Of a stretch of 5,194 bases of DNA, positions 1 through 4,741 are shown in pieces. The stretch lies in assembly GCA_025464125.1 (NCBI GenBank), contig JAODLU010000213.1, forward strand, positions 1 through 5,194, in the 5' to 3' direction. Within the stretch, counting starts at the first letter, position 1; each line of letters starts with the position of its first letter. The notes below the pieces were generated by a model that was given only the letters and a program-made list of their open reading frames with translations, searched no databases and was not told the DNA's origin. The position numbers were made by a program, and so were the translations under genes. This DNA comes from Microbacteriaceae bacterium (lineage in GTDB: Bacteria > Actinomycetota > Actinomycetes > Actinomycetales > Microbacteriaceae).

Positions 1-286
1 GCCGCTGCTTCTTGCGGTACGTGTTGATGAACGTGTTGGTGAGGATGCGGTACAGCCAGGCCTTGAGATTCGTGCCCTGCTGGAACTGGCCGAAAGCGGC
101 GAACGCCTTGACGAACGTCTCCTGCACGAGATCTGCAGCATCTGACGGGTTGCGGGTCATGCGAAGGCCGGCAGCGTAGAGCTGGTCCATGAACGGAATC
201 GCCTGCTCTTCGAACAGGTCTCTCACGTCGGCTACAGGCTCGACAATTTCGGCCGAGTCGGCTGATTCTTCGATCGGGATGCTCAT
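1..286 (-). CDS. sigH: ECF sigma factor SigH/SigR, N-terminal 95 residues (cut by window edge)
   Basis: RNA polymerase sigma factor of the SigH (Mycobacterium) / SigR (Streptomyces) group, which directs transcription of thioredoxin and other thiol-stress genes and is normally held inactive by a zinc-binding anti-sigma factor (RsrA/RshA). Read from the ATG at 286..284, the protein opens [10 protein letters not shown] and reaches the conserved block [13 protein letters not shown] at residues 25-37. Region 2 then follows: [21 protein letters not shown] (residues 41-61, in two parts [10 protein letters not shown] and [11 protein letters not shown]), and the -10-recognition segment [14 protein letters not shown] (71-84) ending in a basic RKKQR (91-95). 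The linker and region 4 lie left of the window, where an rsrA-like gene would be expected. The ATG has only a close GGGGA (294..290, 3 bases away). An in-frame GTG at 373 could give a longer isoform (see separate entry). Family assignment is very secure; whether to call it sigH or sigR is nomenclature. Confidence 0.95.
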   Translation of the reverse strand, partial: MSIPIEESADSAEIVEPVADVRDLFEEQAIPFMDQLYAAGLRMTRNPSDAADLVQETFVKAFAAFGQFQQGTNLKAWLYRILTNTFINTYRKKQR

Positions 287-373
287 CGTTCCCCAGCTTA
301 CTTCGCCGCGTGCGCGCGTCGCCGTGCGACCCTGGCGGGTGCTGGTGCGTGGGCGTTCGAGTGCGATGGTCAC
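287..373 (-). other. In-frame N-terminal extension of the sigma factor from GTG at 373 (candidate SigR'-type long isoform)
   Basis: The reading frame of the sigma gene stays open upstream of its ATG as far as a TGA at 433..431. Between them the only usual start codon is GTG at 373..371. It adds 29 residues beginning [15 protein letters not shown], rich in arginine and threonine. A GGAAA (383..379) stands 5 bases before the GTG and an AGGAA (389..385) 11 bases before it, so this start has an RBS at least as good as the ATG at 286. In Streptomyces coelicolor a stress-induced, proteolytically unstable long form, SigR', is made from an upstream start on the SigR-dependent transcript. The arrangement here is the same in outline, with a shorter extension. 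That both starts are used is inference; alternatively the GTG is simply the only true start, or the open frame is a by-product of high GC. Confidence 0.5.
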
Positions 374-406
374 TGGGGTTTCCGTTCCTGGCGGCGTAAC
401 TGCCGA

Positions 407-412
407 TACCCT
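407..412 (+). promoter_or_regulatory. Candidate -10 element for leaderless aroA
   Basis: TACCCT fits the actinobacterial TANNNT -10 pattern and lies 8 bases before the aroA ATG at 421, so transcription would begin at or within two bases of the start codon. No Shine-Dalgarno-like purine run precedes the ATG, and the in-frame TAA at 415-417 rules out an earlier start, which together favour a leaderless mRNA. No good -35 hexamer is seen at the right distance (384-389 reads GTTCCT). The element overlaps the oppositely directed sigma-factor promoter region. Confidence 0.5.
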
Positions 413-415
413 TGT

Positions 416-441
416 AACCGATGCAGGTATTCAAGTATTCC
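416..441 (-). promoter_or_regulatory. SigR/SigH-type promoter for the sigma gene (autoregulation)
   Basis: On the minus strand GGAAT (441..437) is followed after exactly 18 bases by GTT (418..416), in the context CGGAAT-N18-GTT. This matches the SigR/SigH consensus GGAAT-N18-GTT with no mismatch. It points leftward into the sigma gene, with transcription expected to start near 409-411 and a leader of about 125 bases to the ATG at 286, or about 37 bases to the GTG at 373. The -35 motif sits over codons 6-7 of aroA, and the -10 motif just before the aroA ATG. Autoregulation by such a promoter is established for sigR in Streptomyces and sigH in Mycobacterium. Confidence 0.82.
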
Positions 442-1797
442 GGGCCGGAGTTCAACCCCTTCGGCGACGACGAGCTGGTCGTCACCGGTCCGCCGGGGCC
501 ATGGCCTGCGCCCGTGGCATCCGGTCCACTGTCGGCGACCCTGTCGCTGCCGGGCTCCAAGTCGCTGACCAACCGCGAGCTCGTGCTGTCCGCGCTGGCA
601 GACGGACCGTCGACACTGCGCGCGCCGCTGCATTCGCGCGACACCGCCCTCATGATCCAGGCGCTCAGGGCACTCGGCGTCTCGATCGTCGAACTGCCGG
701 GTGACAACGAGTTCGGCCATGACCTACTGGTCACGCCTGGCGAACTGACCGGCAGCGCATCCATCGACTGCGGACTCGCCGGCACGGTCATGCGCTTCCT
801 GCCACCGGTTGCGGCCCTGGCCCTCGGGCCCGTCGCGTTCGACGGTGACGAGGCCGCGAGAAAGCGCCCGATGCGCACCACGATCGACTCGCTGCGGATG
901 CTCGGGGTAGACGTTTCTGACGACGGCCGGGGTCGCCTTCCCTTCAGCCTCTATGGCACGGGGTCGGTCGCGGGGGGTCTCGTGCAGATCGATGCGTCGG
1001 CATCAAGCCAGTTCGTCTCGGGACTCCTGCTCGCCGGCGCCCGCTTCACGAACGGGCTCGAGCTGCGGCACACCGGCAGCGAGTTGCCGAGCCTCGCCCA
1101 CATCGCCATGACGATCGACGTGCTCGCAAAGCGCGGTGTGGCTGTCGAGAATCCAGAGCCTGGTGTCTGGATCGTGCCCGCTGGACCGATCGCCGGCCGC
1201 GAAGTGCACATCGAGCCCGATCTCAGCAACGCCGGTCCATTCCTCGGCGCGGCTCTTGTCGCAGGCGGTTCGGTCACGATCACGGGCTGGCCGCAGAACA
1301 CCACGCAGGTTGGGGCGGAACTGCCGGGCATCCTGCAGCGCATGGGCGCAGACGTCAGTGAGGCGAATGGCGCGCTGACGGTCACTGGCAGGGGGCAGAT
1401 CCACGGCATCACCCTCGACAACTCCAGTGAACTCGCGCCGACGATCGCAGCGATCGCAGCTCTTGCCGACAGCGAAACCGTGCTCACCGGCATCGCCCAT
1501 CTCCGAGGCCATGAGACAGACCGGCTTGCAGCACTCGCCACAGAGATCAACGCGCTAGGCGGCGACGTGACCGAGACTGCTGACGGCCTGGTGATCCGTC
1601 AGGCACAGTTGCACGGGGGCCTCTGGCGCTCGTCTGAAGACCACCGCATGGCGACCGCCGGAGCCATCATCGGTCTCGCAGTCGAAGGAGTCGACATCGA
1701 TGACATCGGCACGACCGCCAAGACTCTTCCCCAGTTCGCACAGCTCTGGACCACGATGCTTGGTCTCGACGCGCCGACAACGCCCGAGCTGCTGTAG
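421..1797 (+). CDS. aroA: 3-phosphoshikimate 1-carboxyvinyltransferase (EPSP synthase)
   Basis: Cytoplasmic enzyme of the shikimate pathway that joins shikimate-3-phosphate and phosphoenolpyruvate to give 5-enolpyruvylshikimate-3-phosphate, the precursor of chorismate and aromatic amino acids. At 458 residues it is slightly longer than the E. coli enzyme (427) because of a ~40-residue N-terminal leader of the kind common in actinobacteria. Landmarks: PGSKSLTNR at 44-52 (K47, S48, R52 correspond to E. coli K22, S23, R27); LAGTVMRF at 119-126; SSQFVSG at 195-201; [11 protein letters not shown] at 265-275; E337 in SSELAP at the E. coli D313 position; RGHETDRL at 362-369; EDHRMA at 406-411; TAKTLPQF at 432-439 with the conserved lysine K434. 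All catalytic blocks are present, so it should be active. The ATG at 421 is the first start after the in-frame TAA at 415-417 and has no RBS. rsgA follows after 3 bases and is probably cotranscribed. Confidence 0.97.
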   Translation: MQVFKYSGPEFNPFGDDELVVTGPPGPWPAPVASGPLSATLSLPGSKSLTNRELVLSALADGPSTLRAPLHSRDTALMIQALRALGVSIVELPGDNEFGHDLLVTPGELTGSASIDCGLAGTVMRFLPPVAALALGPVAFDGDEAARKRPMRTTIDSLRMLGVDVSDDGRGRLPFSLYGTGSVAGGLVQIDASASSQFVSGLLLAGARFTNGLELRHTGSELPSLAHIAMTIDVLAKRGVAVENPEPGVWIVPAGPIAGREVHIEPDLSNAGPFLGAALVAGGSVTITGWPQNTTQVGAELPGILQRMGADVSEANGALTVTGRGQIHGITLDNSSELAPTIAAIAALADSETVLTGIAHLRGHETDRLAALATEINALGGDVTETADGLVIRQAQLHGGLWRSSEDHRMATAGAIIGLAVEGVDIDDIGTTAKTLPQFAQLWTTMLGLDAPTTPELL

Positions 1798-1800
1798 CGC

Positions 1801-2829
1801 ATGAGCTGGCTGCCCGAAGATGTCGACGACGATGACGACAAGTACGCGGATTACGAGGCCCGCACGCGCCCGAACCCGAAGGGCAATCGGGCACGAACGA
1901 AGATTCGCCCAGAGCACAGCGACGCGGTGACAGGCCGGGTGTTCACAGTCGACCGCGGCCGGTACTCGGTGCTGGTCGACGAGGGAACGCCAGAGGAACA
2001 CGAGGCAACTGCATCCCGGGCCAGCGAGTTGCGCAAACAGGCGATCGTCGCTGGCGACCTCGTCGACCTCGTGGGCGACACCTCAGGCGACGACGGCACC
2101 CTTTCGCGAATCGTGCGCATCCAGCCGAGGGCCACCATGCTGCGACGAAGCGCCGATGACTCTGACGAGGTCGAGCGCATCATCGTGGCCAACGCAGACC
2201 AGATGCTCATCGTGGTGGCCGCGGCCAACCCCGAGCCGCGGTCGAGGCTCGTCGACCGTTACCTCGTTGCCGCATTCGACGCTGGCATCGCGCCCATTCT
2301 CTGCATCACGAAGACCGACCTGGCAGATCCAGCCGACTTCCTGGCAAACTTCGCCGGCCTCGACCTGTCGATCGTGACGAGTGGCGAGGGAGCAATGCCG
2401 ACCGACGAAATCATGGGAATGCTGGTTGGCCACACGACCGTGGCCGTCGGGCACTCAGGCGTCGGCAAGTCGACACTCGTCAACGCGCTGGTACCGCGGG
2501 CGAACCGGGCGGTGGGGCGCGTCAACGCGGTAACCGGGCGCGGGCGCCACACCTCGTCGTCCACCGTCTCGTACCGCATCGGTGACGGCTGGATCATTGA
2601 CACCCCAGGCGTGCGATCATTCGGCCTCGGGCACGTCAATCCCGACAACATCCTGCGCTCGTTCACTGACCTCGCGGCGATTGCCGAAGACTGCCCGCGG
2701 GGCTGCACCCACCTTGCGGATGCCCCGGACTGCGCGATCAACGAACGGGTAGAGGCCGGCGAGCTCGGCGAAATCGGGCGCCTGCGACTCGACTCCTTCC
2801 ACCGGCTGCTGGCATCGCTTTCCAGCTAG
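1801..2829 (+). CDS. rsgA: Ribosome small-subunit-dependent GTPase RsgA
   Basis: Circularly permuted GTPase that binds the 30S subunit late in its assembly and is released on GTP hydrolysis. Order of parts: acidic then basic N-terminal tail (DVDDDDD at 7-13, followed by RTRPNPKGNRARTK at 21-34); an OB-fold of roughly 42-110 starting TGRVFTVDRGRYSV; the GTPase core with motifs in permuted order, G4 TKTD (170-173), G5-like TSGEG (193-197), G1 GHSGVGKST (217-225), G2 region GRGRHTSSST (246-255), G3 DTPG (267-270); then a zinc site C298-x3-C302-x-H304-x6-C311. Its 342 residues are normal for the family. The ATG lies one codon (CGC) after the aroA TAG, in the same frame, without a clear RBS, so translation is probably coupled to aroA. 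The charged tail resembles that of other actinobacterial RsgA proteins. Nothing suggests loss of function. Confidence 0.96.
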   Translation: MSWLPEDVDDDDDKYADYEARTRPNPKGNRARTKIRPEHSDAVTGRVFTVDRGRYSVLVDEGTPEEHEATASRASELRKQAIVAGDLVDLVGDTSGDDGTLSRIVRIQPRATMLRRSADDSDEVERIIVANADQMLIVVAAANPEPRSRLVDRYLVAAFDAGIAPILCITKTDLADPADFLANFAGLDLSIVTSGEGAMPTDEIMGMLVGHTTVAVGHSGVGKSTLVNALVPRANRAVGRVNAVTGRGRHTSSSTVSYRIGDGWIIDTPGVRSFGLGHVNPDNILRSFTDLAAIAEDCPRGCTHLADAPDCAINERVEAGELGEIGRLRLDSFHRLLASLSS

Positions 2830-2832
2830 AAT
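2827..2832 (+). promoter_or_regulatory. Possible -10 element before the small membrane protein gene
   Basis: TAGAAT differs from the sigma-70 -10 consensus at one position and overlaps the rsgA stop codon. It would start transcription near 2839, giving a leader of about 37 bases that includes the RBS at 2863-2867. No convincing -35 hexamer is found 16-19 bases upstream, so the downstream gene may instead be read only as part of the aroA-rsgA transcript. Confidence 0.3.
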
Positions 2833-2862
2833 TTGGCTGGAACCACCCTTCAGACCAGCACC

Positions 2863-2867
2863 GGGAG
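2863..2867 (+). promoter_or_regulatory. Ribosome binding site deciding the start at 2876
   Basis: GGGAG stands 8 bases before the ATG at 2876 but only 3 bases before another ATG at 2871 in a different frame. The spacing favours 2876, which also opens the long hydrophobic reading frame. Confidence 0.7.
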
Positions 2868-2875
2868 CGAATGAA

Positions 2876-3232
2876 ATGGCTAGTGACACCGCAACAGAGC
2901 CCCTGGCAAAGCCGTTAGCCGGCCTGCTCTTCCTGCTCTTCTGGGCTGGCGCGATCGTGGCATGGAGCCTGTCTCACACTGTGCAGAATCCCCACGCCGG
3001 CGCATTCGTAGTCGACGCCGGCATCGTACTGGCCTGCCTCGGCTTCGCCGCCCTGTTCCTGCCGACAGTCGGCAGCCTTCGCAGCGCCATCATCGTCGGA
3101 CTCGTCGGGCTCGCCTTTTTCGCCATCGGCGACTTCGGCCAGGTGCAGGTCATCACATATACGCTGAGAATCCTCGGGCCGCTGCTGGCCCTGTTCACCC
3201 CGGTGAACAACCTGGTGAAAGAGCTGTTCTAG
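2876..3232 (+). CDS. Small membrane protein of unknown function, about four helices
   Basis: The 118-residue product is not recognised. After a short hydrophilic start (MASDTATEPLAKP) it is almost wholly hydrophobic, with likely membrane helices at about 14-33 (LAGLLFLLFWAGAIVAW region), 43-63, 69-85 and 90-108, and a short tail VNNLVKELF. Loops are short; the only longer one (34-42) contains HTVQNPHAG. No catalytic or metal-binding motif stands out. It follows rsgA by 46 bases on the same strand and could be the third gene of the aroA-rsgA operon or have its own promoter (TAGAAT at 2827-2832). The frame is well supported by its RBS, GC-rich third positions and continuous hydrophobic pattern. 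Residue 14 is the only leucine in it encoded by TTA. Function cannot be inferred from the neighbours. Confidence 0.8.
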   Translation: MASDTATEPLAKPLAGLLFLLFWAGAIVAWSLSHTVQNPHAGAFVVDAGIVLACLGFAALFLPTVGSLRSAIIVGLVGLAFFAIGDFGQVQVITYTLRILGPLLALFTPVNNLVKELF

Positions 3233-3268
3233 GGCGTCTAAACCGCTGTCGCAGGCTGACGGTGCTGG

Positions 3269-3751
3269 CTACTTGAAGGCCTTCGTCGGGTCAGGGTGCC
3301 AGCTGTCCTTCGCGAAAACGACCGTGGTGTTGCGCGACGAGATGCGCCAGCCGGCGTCGGTGCGCACGAGGTCATCTTCATATTCGACGACCATGCTTGG
3401 CCCGGTCATCGCGATAGGCAGTTCGCCGGTGTTCGTGTAGTCGTAGACCGTCGTAGTGGTGATGCCGGTTGCGCGATCCGCCGACTCGAAGGTAACAACT
3501 CCGTGGCCGTTGACATGGCGCAGCACACGGTCGCCGCCAAATGCCTCACGCTTCATGAAATCGCGGATGCCGTCGTGGCCGACGATCGGGTCACGACGAG
3601 GTCGCTTCCAGCTTGCATCCTCGGTGAAGACACCGACGAAACGCTCGACGTCACGTCGGTTCACGGCTTCAGCGTAGGTGGCCCACAGTCGCTGGATAGC
3701 GCTGTCATTGATGAGCTCTTCGAGGGATTCTGGAGTTGATACGGCGGTCAT
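3269..3751 (-). CDS. NTF2-like / SnoaL-like domain protein
   Basis: A 160-residue cytoplasmic protein with the pattern of the SnoaL-like (NTF2 superfamily) fold: an N-terminal helix pair (IQRLWATYAEAVNRRDVERFVGVF, residues 19-42 in two helices), the aspartate-containing turn EDASWKRP (44-51), a third helix at GIRDFMKR (61-68), then beta strands that include RHVNGHGVVTF (78-88), TTVYDYT (100-106), MVVEYEDDLVRTDAGWRISSR (strand pair within 120-140). Relatives with this fold include polyketide cyclases, limonene-epoxide hydrolase-like, scytalone dehydratase-like and many uncharacterised small-molecule binding proteins, so the substrate cannot be named. No signal peptide. Start at 3751 is set by a strong AAGGAAGG six bases upstream. 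It is a single-gene unit, convergent with the membrane protein gene and divergent from hisN, with its own promoter and candidate operator sites. Confidence 0.88.
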   Translation of the reverse strand: MTAVSTPESLEELINDSAIQRLWATYAEAVNRRDVERFVGVFTEDASWKRPRRDPIVGHDGIRDFMKREAFGGDRVLRHVNGHGVVTFESADRATGITTTTVYDYTNTGELPIAMTGPSMVVEYEDDLVRTDAGWRISSRNTTVVFAKDSWHPDPTKAFK

Positions 3752-3757
3752 GGCTTA

Positions 3758-3765
3758 CCTTCCTT
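3758..3765 (-). promoter_or_regulatory. Strong ribosome binding site of the SnoaL-like gene
   Basis: AAGGAAGG on the minus strand, 6 bases before the ATG at 3751. It is the best Shine-Dalgarno match in the window and fixes the start of this gene, in contrast to the RBS-less aroA and hisN. Confidence 0.8.
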
Positions 3766-3792
3766 GGTAGACGACCTGTGCTGGCGCGGTTC

Positions 3793-3811
3793 GAGGTGGC
3801 GTCACCACCTC
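3793..3811. repeat. Perfect inverted repeat (7-bp arms, 5-base centre), candidate operator or leader hairpin
   Basis: GAGGTGG (3793-3799), centre CGTCA, CCACCTC (3805-3811). It lies 42 bases upstream of the SnoaL-like ATG and begins about 5 bases after the predicted transcription start of that gene, a usual place for a repressor to block transcription. In RNA it could equally form a stem-loop. No run of U follows, so it is not an intrinsic terminator. Confidence 0.55.
3797..3809. repeat. Direct repeat copy 1, TGGCGTCACCACC
   Basis: This 13-mer recurs at 3861-3873 with a single change (T to A at position 6). Copy 1 lies inside the dyad at 3793-3811, just downstream of the predicted SnoaL-gene transcription start. 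Confidence 0.5.
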
Positions 3812-3822
3812 CCGCTTTCTGC

Positions 3823-3852
3823 ATGCTATTTGGATTTGCGCGGCGGTGTCAA
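3823..3852 (-). promoter_or_regulatory. Sigma-70-type promoter of the SnoaL-like gene
   Basis: On the minus strand TTGACA (3852..3847), a perfect -35 hexamer, is followed after 18 bases by TAGCAT (3828..3823), four of six to the -10 consensus with the key T, A and final T kept. Transcription should start near 3816, giving a leader of about 65 bases containing the dyad (3811..3793) and the RBS (3765..3758). This is the best housekeeping-type promoter in the window. Confidence 0.7.
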
Positions 3853-3860
3853 AGAGTCGC

Positions 3861-3873
3861 TGGCGACACCACC
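3861..3873. repeat. Direct repeat copy 2, TGGCGACACCACC
   Basis: Matches 3797-3809 at 12 of 13 positions, 64 bp away, close to six turns of the helix. With GGCGGTGTC at 3842-3850 (8 of 9 to the reverse complement of GACACCACC at 3865-3873) it forms a looser inverted repeat overlapping the -35 hexamer of the SnoaL-gene promoter. Confidence 0.5.
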
Positions 3874-3887
3874 CGGAATCCCCAACA

Positions 3888-3907
3888 GGCGCCGGTGCAC
3901 CGGTGCC
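3888..3907. repeat. Near-perfect 20-bp palindrome upstream of hisN
   Basis: The inner 12 bases CCGGTGCACCGG (3892-3903) are a perfect palindrome. Going outward, one mismatched pair (3891/3904) is followed by three more matched pairs (GGC at 3888-3890 with GCC at 3905-3907). It ends one base before the hisN -10-like element, so it covers the -35 to -10 interval, a typical operator position. Confidence 0.5.
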
Positions 3908-3908
3908 C

Positions 3909-3914
3909 TAGCCT
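3909..3914 (+). promoter_or_regulatory. Candidate -10 element for leaderless hisN
   Basis: TAGCCT fits TANNNT and ends 6 bases before the GTG at 3921, the exact distance that would place transcription start on the first base of the start codon. No RBS precedes the GTG. No good -35 hexamer is seen; the expected place is taken by the palindrome at 3888-3907. Confidence 0.5.
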
Positions 3915-3920
3915 TGGGCC

Positions 3921-4721
3921 GTGACCGAATACTCAGTGCAGTCCGACCTGGCGCTCGCGCGGCAACTCGCCGACATGGCTGACTCGATCTCGCACTCCCG
4001 GTTCAGGTCGAACGATCTCGTTGTATCCATGAAGCCGGATATGACACATGTCACCGACGCTGACAAGGCTGTCGAGGCCGCCATAGTTGGCGCGCTGCAT
4101 GACAGCAGGCCAGGAGATTCGATCCTCGGCGAGGAGTTCGGCGAAGAGGGCGAATCCCGCAGGCAATGGATCATCGACCCCATCGACGGAACGGCGAATT
4201 ACGTGCGCGGCGTGCCGGTATGGGCGACACTGATCTCCCTGGCGATCGACGGGGTGCCGGTCGTCGGCGTCGTCAGCGCTCCGGCTCTCGGCAAGCGATG
4301 GTGGGCGGCCACAGCGCTCGGCGCGTTCGTGGACGAGACGCTCGGATCGGCGACCACGAGAAGCGAGCGGCGCATCCACGTGTCCCAGGTCGCTGCAATC
4401 GGCGACGCATCGATGAGCTGCAGTGGCCTGAAACGCTGGCACGATGCCGGCCGCCTCGACCAGTTGCTCGGGCTCACCCAGAGCGTGTGGCGCAGCAGGG
4501 ACTACGGCGACATGTGGCCGTACATGATGGTCGCGGAGGGGCTCGTCGACATCGCCGGCGAGTTCGACATGAAGCCGTGGGACATCGCAGCGCTGATTCC
4601 GATCGTGCAGGAGGCAGGAGGCACATTCACCTCTGCCGACGGCCAGCCAGGACCGTGGAGCGGTTCGACGCTCGCGACTAACGGGCTGCTGCACGACGAG
4701 GTGCTGGCGCGGCTGCGCTGA
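3921..4721 (+). CDS. hisN: Histidinol-phosphatase, inositol monophosphatase-like type
   Basis: Enzyme that hydrolyses L-histidinol phosphate to L-histidinol in histidine synthesis, of the Mg-dependent inositol monophosphatase-like family used by actinobacteria. The 266 residues match the length of the mycobacterial HisN. Motifs in order: VTDADKAVE at 44-52; metal-binding GEEFG at 70-74 (E71); the family signature WIIDPIDGT at 83-91 (D86, D89), followed by NYVRGVPVWA; VVSAPALGKRWWAA at 117-130; and the C-terminal metal site PWDIAALIPIVQEAGG at 219-234 (D221). It ends ATNGLLHDEVLARLR, closely like mycobacterial HisN. The wording after DPIDGT (NYVRG) and the ending point to HisN rather than a general inositol phosphatase or CysQ, though paralogue substrates overlap. 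The GTG is the first start after the in-frame TAG at 3909-3911 and lacks an RBS. It stands alone, divergent from the SnoaL-like gene and convergent with the MFS gene. Confidence 0.94.
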   Translation: MTEYSVQSDLALARQLADMADSISHSRFRSNDLVVSMKPDMTHVTDADKAVEAAIVGALHDSRPGDSILGEEFGEEGESRRQWIIDPIDGTANYVRGVPVWATLISLAIDGVPVVGVVSAPALGKRWWAATALGAFVDETLGSATTRSERRIHVSQVAAIGDASMSCSGLKRWHDAGRLDQLLGLTQSVWRSRDYGDMWPYMMVAEGLVDIAGEFDMKPWDIAALIPIVQEAGGTFTSADGQPGPWSGSTLATNGLLHDEVLARLR

Positions 4722-4741
4722 GCTATTCAGTGCAGGCGCGG

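Noticed and set aside
384..388. GGAAC on the minus strand as a second SigR-type -35
   Set aside because: No GTT lies 16-19 bases downstream; the motif is better explained as part of the RBS region for the GTG at 373.
951..1550. Two overlapping open frames on the minus strand inside aroA
   Set aside because: They lie wholly opposite an intact aroA, resemble no family and have shadow-type composition.
2871..2873. ATG at 2871 as an alternative start
   Set aside because: It is in a different frame from the 118-residue protein and only 3 bases from the GGGAG.
2915..2917. TTA leucine codon in the small membrane protein as a developmental control signal
   Set aside because: Control by a rare TTA-reading tRNA is a Streptomyces trait; nothing here indicates that genus, and one codon is weak evidence.
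3233..3268. Terminator between the membrane protein gene and the SnoaL-like gene
   Set aside because: Only arms of three to four bases can be paired and there is no T run.
3296..3739. Plus-strand open frame opposite the SnoaL-like gene
   Set aside because: The minus-strand gene has a strong RBS, a promoter and a recognisable fold; the plus-strand frame has none of these.
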